From CADEDH01 sp039029735 (lineage in GTDB: Bacteria; Actinomycetota; Acidimicrobiia; Acidimicrobiales; SZUA-35), in NCBI GenBank assembly GCA_039029735.1, contig JBCCFL010000018.1, forward strand, positions 1 to 64,000: 64,000 bases of DNA, given 5' to 3'. Each line of letters begins with the position of its first letter. Within the stretch, counting starts at the first letter, position 1. The notes below the pieces were generated by a model that made no database searches, was not told where the DNA came from, and was given only the letters and a program-made list of their open reading frames with translations. The position numbers and the translations under genes are program-made. Below are positions 33,249-41,191 of this stretch, in pieces.

Positions 33249-33656
33249 TCAGCCGAGCACGTCGGGGCCAGCCGAGAGGATCTCGAACGTCACGATGCAG
33301 CGCTGATCTTCGGTCATCGCCCGGCGGTAGTCGTCCCAATCGGGGTGCTCGCCTCGCAGCGTGCGGTAGTAGGCCTCGAGGGTGGGCATGGCGTCGGGCA
33401 GGTCGGTGACCGTGGCTCGACAGTTCAGCTGCACCCACCGCCCCAACCACTTGTCGGGGAACACGCACAGCGACGTGTGGGGATCCCGGCGAAGGTGACT
33501 CACCTTGTAGGCCGTCTGCCGGGTGCTCATGGTGATCTGGTCGTCGACCACCGCCACGGTCACGGGGGCCATTGCCGGCGCCCCGTTGGCTCGGGTGGTG
33601 AGCATCACCGCCCGCGAGTTGTCACGGACGTAGTCGAGGCCGGCCGCGATCTCCAT
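33249..33656 (-). CDS. PPOX-class F420/FMN-dependent oxidoreductase
   Basis: The 135-residue split-beta-barrel protein belongs to the pyridoxamine-phosphate-oxidase-like family that in actinobacteria includes F420-binding reductases such as Rv1155. Evidence: AVMLTTRANGAPAMAPVTVAVVDDQITMSTRQTAYKVSHLRRDPHTSLCVFPDKWLGRWVQL, with the typical cofactor-binding strand, the K-x-x-H-L-R-R-D-P turn, and the W-x-Q/L strand. The substrate is unknown. ATG 33656 has TACCGT 6 nt upstream on the minus strand, a leaderless start. It is the first gene of a two-gene unit with the APH(6)-like kinase and is divergent from an SDR gene. Confidence 0.82.
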   Translation of the reverse strand: MEIAAGLDYVRDNSRAVMLTTRANGAPAMAPVTVAVVDDQITMSTRQTAYKVSHLRRDPHTSLCVFPDKWLGRWVQLNCRATVTDLPDAMPTLEAYYRTLRGEHPDWDDYRRAMTEDQRCIVTFEILSAGPDVLG

Positions 33657-33662
33657 GCCCGC

Positions 33663-33668
33663 ACGGTA
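33663..33668 (-). promoter_or_regulatory. Candidate -10 (TACCGT), leaderless PPOX gene
   Basis: On the minus strand TACCGT is separated from ATG 33656 by 6 nt. Confidence 0.55.
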
Positions 33669-33741
33669 GTCGAGGGGTGTGTGTTCGTCGGCTCGGGTTT
33701 CCACCGTGCGTCGAGCCCCGACGGCGTGCCACCATCGCCCG

Positions 33742-34629
33742 ATGGATTCATTCACCAACCGCACTGCGGTGGTCACCGGTGGCGGCGATGGCATGGGCCG
33801 TGAGCTGGTTCGACAACTGGCCTCCGAGGGCTGCCACGTGGCCCTGTGCGACATCTTCGCCGACACGGCGGCCGAGACGAAGGCGCTGGCCGAGGCCGAC
33901 GCGCCGGCTGGCACCCGCATCACCACCCACACGTGCGACGTGAGCGACGAAGCCCAGATCCTGGCCTTTCGCGACGAGGTGGTGGCCGCCCACCCCGGTG
34001 GCGTGCACCTGCTGTTCAACAACGCCGGGATCGGCGGTGGCGGATCGGTTGTCGACATCGAGCGTGACCAGTGGCAGCGCACGTTCGACGTGTGCTGGGG
34101 TGGCGTGTTCCACACCACCCTCGCCTTCCTGCCCGAGATGATGAAGGTGGACGACGCCCACCTCGTGAACACCAGCAGCGTGAACGGGTTCTGGGCGTCC
34201 ATTGGCCCCGACCGTCCCCACAGCGCCTACAGCGCCGCCAAGTTCGCCGTGAAGGGGTTCAGCGAGGCGCTGATCACCGATCTCAAGATGAACGCTCCCC
34301 ACATCGGCGTGTCGGTGGTGATGCCAGGCCACATTGGTACCGGCATTGCCGGCAACTCGTTCCAGGTCCACGCCGGCGGCGCCGAGCCCGACCCGGAGGT
34401 GACCGAGCTGTCGAACGCCTTCCGGAACAACGCCCCCACCACTGCGGCCCAGGCGGCCACTGTCATCCTCGATGCGGTGAAGGCCAAGCAGTGGCGGATA
34501 CTCGTCGGCGACGATGCCGTGGTGCTCGACCAGGCCGTGCGCGATGCGCCCGAGGAGGCCTACGACCTCGACTTTCCGCTGCGCCTCTCGGGCCATCTGG
34601 CCAACCTGCTCAACACCGTGAACGAGTGA
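33742..34629 (+). CDS. Short-chain dehydrogenase/reductase (SDR)
   Basis: The 295-residue NAD(P)-dependent oxidoreductase has the classical SDR motifs: TAVVTGGGDGMG (cofactor loop, TGxxxGxG), HTCDVSD, LLFNNAGIGG (NNAG), VNTSSVNGF (catalytic Ser), and YSAAKFAVKGF (YxxxK). The C-terminal 60 residues are longer than in minimal SDRs. The start ATG 33742 gives MDSFTNRTAVVTGG, the normal N-terminus; no Shine-Dalgarno or TANNNT signal is seen. A second SDR follows 59 bp downstream, so the two may act on related alcohol or ketone substrates. Confidence 0.87.
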   Translation: MDSFTNRTAVVTGGGDGMGRELVRQLASEGCHVALCDIFADTAAETKALAEADAPAGTRITTHTCDVSDEAQILAFRDEVVAAHPGGVHLLFNNAGIGGGGSVVDIERDQWQRTFDVCWGGVFHTTLAFLPEMMKVDDAHLVNTSSVNGFWASIGPDRPHSAYSAAKFAVKGFSEALITDLKMNAPHIGVSVVMPGHIGTGIAGNSFQVHAGGAEPDPEVTELSNAFRNNAPTTAAQAATVILDAVKAKQWRILVGDDAVVLDQAVRDAPEEAYDLDFPLRLSGHLANLLNTVNE

Positions 34630-34688
34630 TCCCCGCCCGTTCGATGCAACACCTCACCACCCCGATCCGCTTTGCGAGGAGCTGACCC

Positions 34689-35462
34689 ATGGAGATGAAC
34701 GACAGAGTGGCCGTGATCACCGGCGGCAGCGGAGGAATTGGCCGGTCGATGGCCAAGGCCTTTCTCGCCGAAGGTGCCCGCACGGTGGTGCTGGCCGATC
34801 TGCACGCAGACGCTGTGGAGGCCGCCGCCGCCGAACTGGGCTGCGAAGGCGTGGCCTGCGACGTGACCAACGAGGACGACATCGCAGCGCTGGTGGAGAC
34901 CACGCTCGATCGACACGGCCCGATCGATTTGTTCGCCTCCAACGCAGGCGCGGGTGGCGAGGGTGTACTCACCGACGCGCCGAACGAGCTGTGGCAGGCT
35001 CAGTGGGACCTCCACGTGATGTCGCACCTCTATGCGGCACGGGCCGTGCTCCCCTCGATGACAGCAAGGGGCGAGGGCTACCTCCTCAACACCGCCTCGG
35101 CCGCAGGGCTTCTCGCCGCCATTGGCTCCGGGCCCTACACGGTGACGAAGGCAGCCGCGGTGAAGCTCGCCGAGTTCCTGTCGATCACCCACGGCGACGA
35201 CGGCATCCGGGTGTCGGTGCTCTGCCCCCAGGGTGTGAACACCGCGATGGCCCCGCGCAGCCTCGGCGACGGGCAGACCGACGGGATCATCGAGCCGGAC
35301 GAACTCGCCGCCGTGGTGGTGGAGGCGATTCGCGAGGAGCGGTTCCACGTGCTCCCCCATCCCGAGGTGGGCGAGTACATCAAGCGCAAGGCCGACGATC
35401 CCGACCGGTGGCTCAAAGGCATGCGCCGGCTGAGGGCCCGCTCGTTCGACGTGCAGGGCTGA
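34689..35462 (+). CDS. Short-chain dehydrogenase/reductase (SDR)
   Basis: The 257-residue classical SDR shows VAVITGGSGGIGRSMAKAFL (cofactor loop), VACDVTNEDD, LFASNAGAGGEG (NAG motif, first Asn replaced by Ser), LNTASAAGLLAAIGSGPYTVTKAAAVKLAEFL (catalytic Ser, Tyr and Lys), and LCPQGVNTAM. GAGGAG before ATG 34689 is a strong ribosome-binding site. A RidA-family gene follows after 4 nt, so these two are cotranscribed and probably functionally linked. Confidence 0.87.
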   Translation: MEMNDRVAVITGGSGGIGRSMAKAFLAEGARTVVLADLHADAVEAAAAELGCEGVACDVTNEDDIAALVETTLDRHGPIDLFASNAGAGGEGVLTDAPNELWQAQWDLHVMSHLYAARAVLPSMTARGEGYLLNTASAAGLLAAIGSGPYTVTKAAAVKLAEFLSITHGDDGIRVSVLCPQGVNTAMAPRSLGDGQTDGIIEPDELAAVVVEAIREERFHVLPHPEVGEYIKRKADDPDRWLKGMRRLRARSFDVQG

Positions 35463-35466
35463 GGTC

Positions 35467-35859
35467 ATGACAACAGATCGACAGCACGTGTCATCAGGCG
35501 CCCGATGGGAATCCATCGTCGGCTACAGCCGGGCCGTCCGCGTTGGCAATCACGTGGCGGTGGCCGGCACGGTTGCAGTGGACGCCGACGGCAACGTGGT
35601 GGCCCCCGGCGATGCCTACGAACAGACGAAGGCCATCCTCGCCACCATCGGGGCCGCCCTGGCTGAAGCCGGCGCAGGCTTCGAACACGTGGTGCGGACC
35701 AGGAGCTTCATCACCGATGTTTCGCTGTGGGAGGACTTCGGCCGGGCCCACGGCGAGGTGTTCGCCGACATCCGCCCGGCCTCCACCCTGGTGGAGGTGT
35801 CGGGCCTGCTCGGTGACGGCACGGTGATCGAGATCGAAGTCGAGGCCATCATCAGCTGA
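35467..35859 (+). CDS. RidA/YjgF family protein
   Basis: The 130-residue protein fits the RidA fold: YSRAVRVGNHVAVAGTVAVDADGNVV, DAYEQTKAILATIGAALAEAGAGFEHVVRTRSFITDV, and ASTLVEVSGLLGDGTVIEIEVEAI. RidA proteins hydrolyse reactive enamine or imine intermediates. The usual arginine of the deaminase site in R-x-C/T-V is represented by IRPASTLVEV. It lies 4 nt downstream of an SDR, suggesting a pathway in which an imine or keto intermediate forms. Confidence 0.85.
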   Translation: MTTDRQHVSSGARWESIVGYSRAVRVGNHVAVAGTVAVDADGNVVAPGDAYEQTKAILATIGAALAEAGAGFEHVVRTRSFITDVSLWEDFGRAHGEVFADIRPASTLVEVSGLLGDGTVIEIEVEAIIS

Positions 35860-35886
35860 CCGGCCTGGTCGCCAGCCCCGAGCCAC

Positions 35887-35914
35887 GGCTCACGGCTCAC
35901 GGCTCACGGCTCAC
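35887..35914. repeat. Intergenic tandem repeat, 4 x 7 bp
   Basis: The heptamer GGCTCAC occurs four times without a mismatch between the RidA and LysE genes. The seven-base period and intergenic place make it a possible hypervariable tract. Confidence 0.9.
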
Positions 35915-35949
35915 GACGAATCTCCTCGGCTGGTGTGGCGCGTGCTTGG

Positions 35950-35955
35950 TACCGT
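35950..35955 (+). promoter_or_regulatory. Candidate -10 (TACCGT), leaderless LysE gene
   Basis: TACCGT ends 8 nt before ATG 35964. Confidence 0.45.
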
Positions 35956-35963
35956 CGGCGGTC

Positions 35964-36599
35964 ATGCCTTCGGTACCCGCACTCTTGACCTTCGCTGCGC
36001 TCGCGCTCGCCATCATCGTGGTGCCGGGGCCGAGCGTGCTGTTCATCATCAGCCGCGCGGTGGCGTTGGGCCGCCGGGCGGCGTTGCTCACCGTGGTTGG
36101 CAACGCGGCAGGCGTCTACGTGCAGGTGATCATCGTGGCCCTCGGGCTCGGGGCACTGCTCGAACGATCGATCGCGGCCTACACGGTGGTGAAACTGGCG
36201 GGAGCCGCCTACCTCGTGTGGCTGGGGGTTCAGGCGATCCGCCACCGTGGTCACCAACTCACTGACGCCGATGTGGACGGTGGCCACCCGACCCGCACCG
36301 TGCTGGCCGAGGGCTTCGTGGTCGGTGTCACCAACCCGAAGACGATCGCCCTCCTTGCAGCCGTGTTCCCCCAGTTCGTGGTGCCCGACGGTGCACCGGC
36401 CGGTCTGCAGATGGCGGTGCTCGGGCTCGTGTTCGTGGCAGTTGCCCTCGTGGCCGACAGCGTGTGGGGCCTGGCCGCCGGAACTGCCCGCGCATGGGTG
36501 GCCCGCTCCCCCCGCCGGTTGAGCTGGCTCGGGGCCGGTGGCGGTGCGGTGATGATCGCCCTGGGGGCACAGCTCGCACTCACCGGGCGACGGGACTGA
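35964..36599 (+). CDS. LysE/RhtB family exporter
   Basis: The 211-residue membrane protein has about six hydrophobic helices. The family motif is ALAIIVVPGPSVLFIISRAVALGRRAALLTVVGNAAG near the N-terminus, and FVVGVTNPKTIALLAAVFPQFV in the middle carries the conserved NPK. Members export amino acids or related metabolites such as homoserine, threonine or lysine; which one cannot be told. The start ATG 35964 has a TACCGT hexamer 8 nt upstream. It is convergent with the VOC gene. Confidence 0.87.
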   Translation: MPSVPALLTFAALALAIIVVPGPSVLFIISRAVALGRRAALLTVVGNAAGVYVQVIIVALGLGALLERSIAAYTVVKLAGAAYLVWLGVQAIRHRGHQLTDADVDGGHPTRTVLAEGFVVGVTNPKTIALLAAVFPQFVVPDGAPAGLQMAVLGLVFVAVALVADSVWGLAAGTARAWVARSPRRLSWLGAGGGAVMIALGAQLALTGRRD

Positions 36600-36635
36600 C
36601 GCCGTTTCGCCGAGAGGCGGCGTGGCGGCGCGATC

Positions 36636-37007
36636 TCAGCGGTGCTGGTCAAGCATGATCGGGTTGCCGTCGGGGTCGGTGATCACGACGTGGGCCGGCC
36701 CCTCGGCACTGTCGCCGGTGTTGTCGACCTGTGGCTCGATACCCGCCTCGACCAGCCGGTTCCGGAGCTCACGCACGTCGGTGAACGAATCGGCTTCCTG
36801 GCCCGGCCCGTTCCACCCGGGGTTGAACGTCATGATGTTGCGGTCGAACATGCCGTGGAAGAGCCCGATCACGGTGTTGCCGTTGACGAGGATCGACCAC
36901 GAGTCGCCGTCGCCGCCGGTGACCTCGAACCCGAGTGCGCGGTAGAAGTCGGTGGACGCGTCGAGGTCGGCAACGTTGAGGCTGATGGAGAATGCTCCGA
37001 GTTCCAT
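36636..37007 (-). CDS. VOC (glyoxalase/bleomycin-resistance) superfamily protein
   Basis: The 123-residue protein shows a complete beta-alpha-beta-beta-beta pair: FSISLNVADLDASTDFYRALGFEVTGGDGDSWSILVNGNTVIGLF and the second half ending GPAHVVITDPDGNPIMLDQH. It could bind a metal, isomerise or break down a small toxic molecule, or bind an antibiotic. One VOC domain is visible, so it probably dimerises. TAGGTT on the minus strand ends 6 nt before ATG 37007, giving a leaderless start. It is divergent from the PLP decarboxylase gene by 56 bp. Confidence 0.85.
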   Translation of the reverse strand: MELGAFSISLNVADLDASTDFYRALGFEVTGGDGDSWSILVNGNTVIGLFHGMFDRNIMTFNPGWNGPGQEADSFTDVRELRNRLVEAGIEPQVDNTGDSAEGPAHVVITDPDGNPIMLDQHR

Positions 37008-37013
37008 GCCGCC

Positions 37014-37019
37014 AACCTA
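37014..37019 (-). promoter_or_regulatory. Candidate -10 (TAGGTT), leaderless VOC gene
   Basis: On the minus strand TAGGTT is separated from ATG 37007 by the six bases GGCGGC. Confidence 0.55.
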
Positions 37020-37063
37020 GTCAGCGCCCACGACGACGAAGCCCCGATCCCCAAGGACGTTCC

Positions 37064-38419
37064 ATGACCACCGACGAGGCCCTCCTACGCCAGGCGACCG
37101 AGCACGCATTGGCCCACCTCGGCACTGGTGACCGGCCGGTGTTCCCTGCCGCCGACACCGTGGCTGGGCTCGATGATCTCCTGGCCGATCTCCCCGATGA
37201 TCCCGGTGATCCCGCCGCAGTGCTCGATCACCTCCATGCGCTCGGCTCGCCGGCAACGGTGGACTCCACCGGAGGCCGCTACTTCGGCTTCGTCACCGGT
37301 GGCACCGAGCCCGTGGCAAGGGCGGCCGCAGTGATCGCCGCGGCGTGGGACCAGAACGCCGCCGTCCCGGTGATGTCGCCAGTCGCCGCCAGGCTCGACG
37401 CCATCGCCAGCACGTGGGTGTGCGACCTGCTCGGCCTCGGCTCGGCCACGGCGACGTTCTGTGGCGGGGCCACCGTGGCCAACCTCACGGCGATCATCGC
37501 CGGGCGCGATGCGCTGTTGCGGCGGGCGGGGTGGGACGTCGATGCCGACGGGCTCACCGGAGCCCCGCCGATCGAGGTGGTCACCTCAGCCGAGATCCAC
37601 GTGTCGGTGCGCAAGGCCCTGCGATTGGCCGGTATCGGACAGCGAGCGGTCATACCCGTCGACACCGACGACGCGGGCCGGCTCCGCGCCGACCGACTGC
37701 CCGCCATCGGACCACGAACAATGGTGATCGCCCAGGCTGGCAACGTGAACACCGGCCACAGCGATCCGTTCCCCGAGGTGATTGACGCCGCCCGGGCCAC
37801 CGAGGCCTGGGTGCACGTCGACGGGGCCTTCGGGCTCTGGGCGGCCGCCAGCGATCACCGGCGCCACCTGGTGGCCGGGATGGAGCACGCCGACTCCTGG
37901 GCAACCGACGCCCACAAGTGGCTGAACGTCACCTACGACTCCGCGGTGGCGATCTGCGCCCGGGCTGAGGACCTGCGCCTGGCGATGACTGCCGATGCTG
38001 CCTACCTCCCGGGTAGCGACGAGCGCGCCAACATGCACCACGGCATCCAGATGTCGCAGCGGGCGCGGGCGATCGAGGTGTGGGCCGTGTTGGCCACCCT
38101 CGGGCGATCAGGCCTCGCGGCCCTCATCGATCGCACCTGCGACCAGGCGGCCCGTTTCGCCGACCGCCTCGCTGCGGCTGGAGTGGGGGCCGAGGTGTTG
38201 GCCCCAGTCGTGCTGAACCAGGTGTTGGTGAGCTTCGGCGACGATACGAGGACCGATGCGGTGATCGCCGCTGTCCAGACCGACGGCACCTGCTGGGTGG
38301 GGCCCACCACCTGGCAGGGGCGGCGGGCCATGCGCATCAGCGTGTCGGACGCCGCCACCACCGACGCCGACATCGACACCTCCGCAACCGCGATCGCCGC
38401 CTGCGCCCACCGGCTCTGA
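37064..38419 (+). CDS. Group II PLP-dependent amino acid decarboxylase
   Basis: The 451-residue fold-type I enzyme has the decarboxylase layout: TGGRYFGFVTGGTEPVARAAAVIAAAWDQN, TFCGGATVANLTAI, EIHVSVRKALRLAGIG, AGNVNTGHSDPFPEVIDAA, WVHVDGAFGLWAAAS (Asp and Ala of the cofactor site), and DAHKWLNVTYDSAVA with the PLP lysine near residue 285. Relatives include aromatic-L-amino-acid, glutamate and 2,4-diaminobutyrate decarboxylases. The real substrate cannot be assigned. AAGGA before ATG 37064 marks the start. It stands between the divergent VOC gene and the enoyl-CoA hydratase gene. Confidence 0.85.
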   Translation: MTTDEALLRQATEHALAHLGTGDRPVFPAADTVAGLDDLLADLPDDPGDPAAVLDHLHALGSPATVDSTGGRYFGFVTGGTEPVARAAAVIAAAWDQNAAVPVMSPVAARLDAIASTWVCDLLGLGSATATFCGGATVANLTAIIAGRDALLRRAGWDVDADGLTGAPPIEVVTSAEIHVSVRKALRLAGIGQRAVIPVDTDDAGRLRADRLPAIGPRTMVIAQAGNVNTGHSDPFPEVIDAARATEAWVHVDGAFGLWAAASDHRRHLVAGMEHADSWATDAHKWLNVTYDSAVAICARAEDLRLAMTADAAYLPGSDERANMHHGIQMSQRARAIEVWAVLATLGRSGLAALIDRTCDQAARFADRLAAAGVGAEVLAPVVLNQVLVSFGDDTRTDAVIAAVQTDGTCWVGPTTWQGRRAMRISVSDAATTDADIDTSATAIAACAHRL

Positions 38420-38498
38420 GCCCCAGTTCGACGCCGGTCTTCCGGCGACCCATGATGGTCGTCGCTGGCGCCCATCTACCGCTGAGGAGGACCACACG

Positions 38499-39275
38499 AT
38501 GGCAACGCTCGAGTACTGCGAGGTCGACAAGGCCGACCACATCATGACGGTGACGCTCAATCGTCCCGACAAGCTCAATGCGTTGCATCCACCGGCCAAC
38601 GCTGAGTTGGCCGGCGTGTTCGACGACTATGCCGCCGACGACGACCTCTGGGTGGCGATCATCACCGGGGCTGGCCGTGGCTTCTGTGCCGGCAACGACC
38701 TCCGCTACCAGGCGGAGGGCGGCGAGATGTTCCCGGTGCCGATGGGGTTCGCCGGTCTCAGCTCGCGTTTCGACATGACCAAGCCCGTGATCGCCGCCGT
38801 GAACGGCGTGGCCATGGGTGGGGGGTTCGAGATTGCGCTCGCGTGCGACATCATCCTCGCCGGCGAGAGTGCGAAGTTCGCCCTGCCCGAACCGAAGGTG
38901 GGCCTGGCTGCGCTCGCTGGTGGGCTCCAGCGGCTGCCCCGTCAGATCGGATCGAAGCGGGCACTGGGCATGATCCTCACCGGCCGCCACGTCCCCGCGG
39001 CCGAGGGCTACGAACTCGGGTTCGTGAACAAGGTGGTGCCCGACGACGAACTGATGGCCACGGCCCGTGAGTGGGCCGGCATGATCGCGGCCAATGCGCC
39101 GCTGTCGGTCCGGGCCAGCAAGGACGTGGTGTATCGCAGCCTCGACATGGCGTCGCTCGAGGAGTCGATGGCGGCGAAATACGACTCGGTGCGGGCCATG
39201 GTGCAGTCCGAGGATTTCGTAGAGGGCCCGAAGGCCTTCTCCGAGAAGCGTGCCCCCAACTGGAAGGGCCGCTAG
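38499..39275 (+). CDS. Enoyl-CoA hydratase/isomerase (crotonase) family protein
   Basis: The 258-residue crotonase-fold enzyme carries the oxyanion-hole segments ITGAGRGFCAGNDLRYQ and VIAAVNGVAMGGGFEIALACDIILAGESAKFALPEPKVGLAALAGGLQRLPRQIG. The second carries the glutamate (PEPK) that aligns with one catalytic acid; the other acid position reads AALAGG instead of an E, so the reaction may not be simple hydration. GAGGAGG before ATG 38499 is a strong ribosome-binding site. The stop overlaps the convergent PhyH-type gene by 4 bp. Confidence 0.85.
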   Translation: MATLEYCEVDKADHIMTVTLNRPDKLNALHPPANAELAGVFDDYAADDDLWVAIITGAGRGFCAGNDLRYQAEGGEMFPVPMGFAGLSSRFDMTKPVIAAVNGVAMGGGFEIALACDIILAGESAKFALPEPKVGLAALAGGLQRLPRQIGSKRALGMILTGRHVPAAEGYELGFVNKVVPDDELMATAREWAGMIAANAPLSVRASKDVVYRSLDMASLEESMAAKYDSVRAMVQSEDFVEGPKAFSEKRAPNWKGR

Positions 39276-40069
39276 CGGGGCCAGGCCTGGGGGAAGTACG
39301 GGTGGTCGAACTCGGCACCCTCGGGGAGCTCACGCTGCAGCCCGGGGAACTCCGGTGAGGTCTTCCACGGTCGGTGGGCGTGACGGGCCTCCGAGCTGAG
39401 GTACCGCAGGCTCAACGCTCGCCGACGGGTCTCGAACGGGAACCCGGGCGCCGAGTGCAGAGTGAGGAAGTCGAAGAAGATCACGTCGCCGGGCTGGATC
39501 GACCAGCGGCGGATGTCGTAGTCGGCTCGGTTCTCCTCGATCGGGGGGATCTCGTCCAGCGTGCCCTCGGGGAACCACTTGGCCTCCTGCTCGAGGAACG
39601 TTCGCGGGAGCCGCCACGGCCCGCGGTGCGAACCAGCCCAGAACTCGGGCGCTCCTTCCTCGGGCACAGGGTCGATGCTGATCCACGCGCTCACGCCCTG
39701 GCCGGTCACGTTGTAGTAAGGCTGGTCCTGATGCCAGGGTGTGCGCTGATGCGTTCCGGGCTCCTTCACCAGAATGTGGTCGTGGTAGAGCCGCACGGCC
39801 GGGGTGACCATCAGTTCGGCCGCCGTCTGGGCTGCCGCCGACCGCAGCGCCACTCGACCGATCTCGTCGATCTCCCCCCACCGGCTGAAGTCCTCGACGA
39901 ACAGCCCGGGATCGTCGGGGCCACTGGCCACGATCCTGGCCGGCGACGGGCGCGCCATCGCCTTGTCGATCCCCAAAGAGATCAGCCCGACTTCGTCGTC
40001 GGTGATCAGCCCCCGAATCACCACAACACCGTCACGGGCAAAAGTTGCAACCGTTTCGGCCGTCACCAT
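39272..40069 (-). CDS. PhyH-type Fe(II)/2-oxoglutarate dioxygenase
   Basis: The 265-residue protein matches the phytanoyl-CoA dioxygenase family. The iron ligands are visible: His113 and Asp115 in TPWHQDQPYY, and His205 in FLTLHSAPG. The 2-oxoglutarate-binding arginine is probably in the FETRRRALSLRY segment. Its substrate is unknown; members hydroxylate lipids, amino acids or natural products. It overlaps the enoyl-CoA hydratase stop by 4 bp and is divergent from a GNAT gene (about 110 bp between starts). Confidence 0.87.
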   Translation of the reverse strand: MVTAETVATFARDGVVVIRGLITDDEVGLISLGIDKAMARPSPARIVASGPDDPGLFVEDFSRWGEIDEIGRVALRSAAAQTAAELMVTPAVRLYHDHILVKEPGTHQRTPWHQDQPYYNVTGQGVSAWISIDPVPEEGAPEFWAGSHRGPWRLPRTFLEQEAKWFPEGTLDEIPPIEENRADYDIRRWSIQPGDVIFFDFLTLHSAPGFPFETRRRALSLRYLSSEARHAHRPWKTSPEFPGLQRELPEGAEFDHPYFPQAWPR

Positions 40070-40179
40070 GTTCGAGTCATCGTCCTTTTCGCCCTGGATC
40101 GCCTCGCCACCTGGCGATCACACGTGGTCAACCTACAACAACCAGCCGCTCTTCGTCCGGCCGCGACCCCAGCTCAGCT

Positions 40180-41181
40180 GTGGAGTTTCTGACACTCGCC
40201 GATCTGGGCGTCGGCTCTCCGGCCGCTGACGCGGTCGAGGCTGCCGTCGCGGCGACTGCCGAGGTCGACCAATGGTGCTCCGGGCCCGACTGGATCGAGC
40301 CGGTACACCGGGGGTTCGGGAGCGGGGCCGAGCCGATCCTCATCGCCGCCGGAACCGCCAACGATCCCGGATTCGCCCTGCTCGCCCGCTACCCCGCAGC
40401 CAACGGCGAGCCTGCGGTGATCGCCGGCCTCGAGCCGCTCTGGGGCTTCGCCTGCCCGCTCCTGGGTGCGACCCCTGAACCAGTGGCCGATGCCGTGGTC
40501 GCCGCATTGTCGAGCCGCACCGACTGGCACCGGCTGATCCTGCCGGGGTTCGCCCCATCGGTCGAACCGGGGTCGCGGGCACTGCGGGTGGCCACCCGAC
40601 TGGCCCGGCTCGGGCCGGTGGGCGCAGCGCCGGGGATCACCAGGATCGAGGCCGAACTGGACGACGGCATCGACGGGTGGTGGGCCCGGCGCGGTGCCCG
40701 GTTCCGTCGCAATCTCCGGCGAGCCCGAGCCGCGGCCGACGAGGCCGGGCTGGCGATCGTCGACGTGAGCACCGACCCGAACGCCTACGAACGGATCCTC
40801 GCGATCGAGGCACGGTCGTGGAAGGGACGAGAGCTCGACGGGCTGATGAGCCCCTCGATGGAGCTCACCTACCGCATCATGACGGGCCGCCTGGCCGCCC
40901 TCGGCCGTCTCACCACCTTCGTGGCCACCATCGACGGTGTCGACGTCGGCTACATCCTCGGCGGGCGACGGGGGCGGCGCTACCGCGGCCTGCAGCTCAG
41001 CTACGACGCCGACCACCCGGAGCACTCGATCGGCCATCTCCTCCAGTTGCACCAGATCGAGCAGCTCGCCGACTCGGGGACCGCCGGTATCTACGACCTC
41101 GGAATGGACCTCGACTACAAGCGCCGGTGGGCCGACCGGGCGGTGGAGTCGCTGACGCTGGTGGTGGAACGCGTGAGATAG
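40180..41181 (+). CDS. BioF2-like GNAT acetyltransferase domain protein
   Basis: The 333-residue protein has its C-terminal half as a GNAT_6 (BioF2-like) domain: GWWARRGARFRRNLRRARAAADEAGLAIVDVST, RILAIEARSWKGRELDGLMS, TTFVATIDGVDVGYILGGRRGRRYRGLQLSYDADHPEHSIGHLLQLHQIEQLAD and DLGMDLDYKRRWA. FemAB- and PEP-CTERM-related acyltransferases share this fold. The first 130 residues look like a second, weaker GNAT-like half. The acceptor is unknown. GTG 40180 starts VEFLTLADLGV; the frame is open upstream but Arg/Ser-rich there. Its TAG stop forms the first three bases of the next gene's -10 box. Confidence 0.72.
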   Translation: MEFLTLADLGVGSPAADAVEAAVAATAEVDQWCSGPDWIEPVHRGFGSGAEPILIAAGTANDPGFALLARYPAANGEPAVIAGLEPLWGFACPLLGATPEPVADAVVAALSSRTDWHRLILPGFAPSVEPGSRALRVATRLARLGPVGAAPGITRIEAELDDGIDGWWARRGARFRRNLRRARAAADEAGLAIVDVSTDPNAYERILAIEARSWKGRELDGLMSPSMELTYRIMTGRLAALGRLTTFVATIDGVDVGYILGGRRGRRYRGLQLSYDADHPEHSIGHLLQLHQIEQLADSGTAGIYDLGMDLDYKRRWADRAVESLTLVVERVR

Positions 41182-41184
41182 GTT
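41179..41184 (+). promoter_or_regulatory. Candidate -10 (TAGGTT) overlapping a stop codon
   Basis: TAGGTT lies 7 nt before ATG 41192. Its first three bases are the stop codon of the GNAT gene (41179-41181). Confidence 0.55.
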
Positions 41185-41191
41185 GGGGCCC

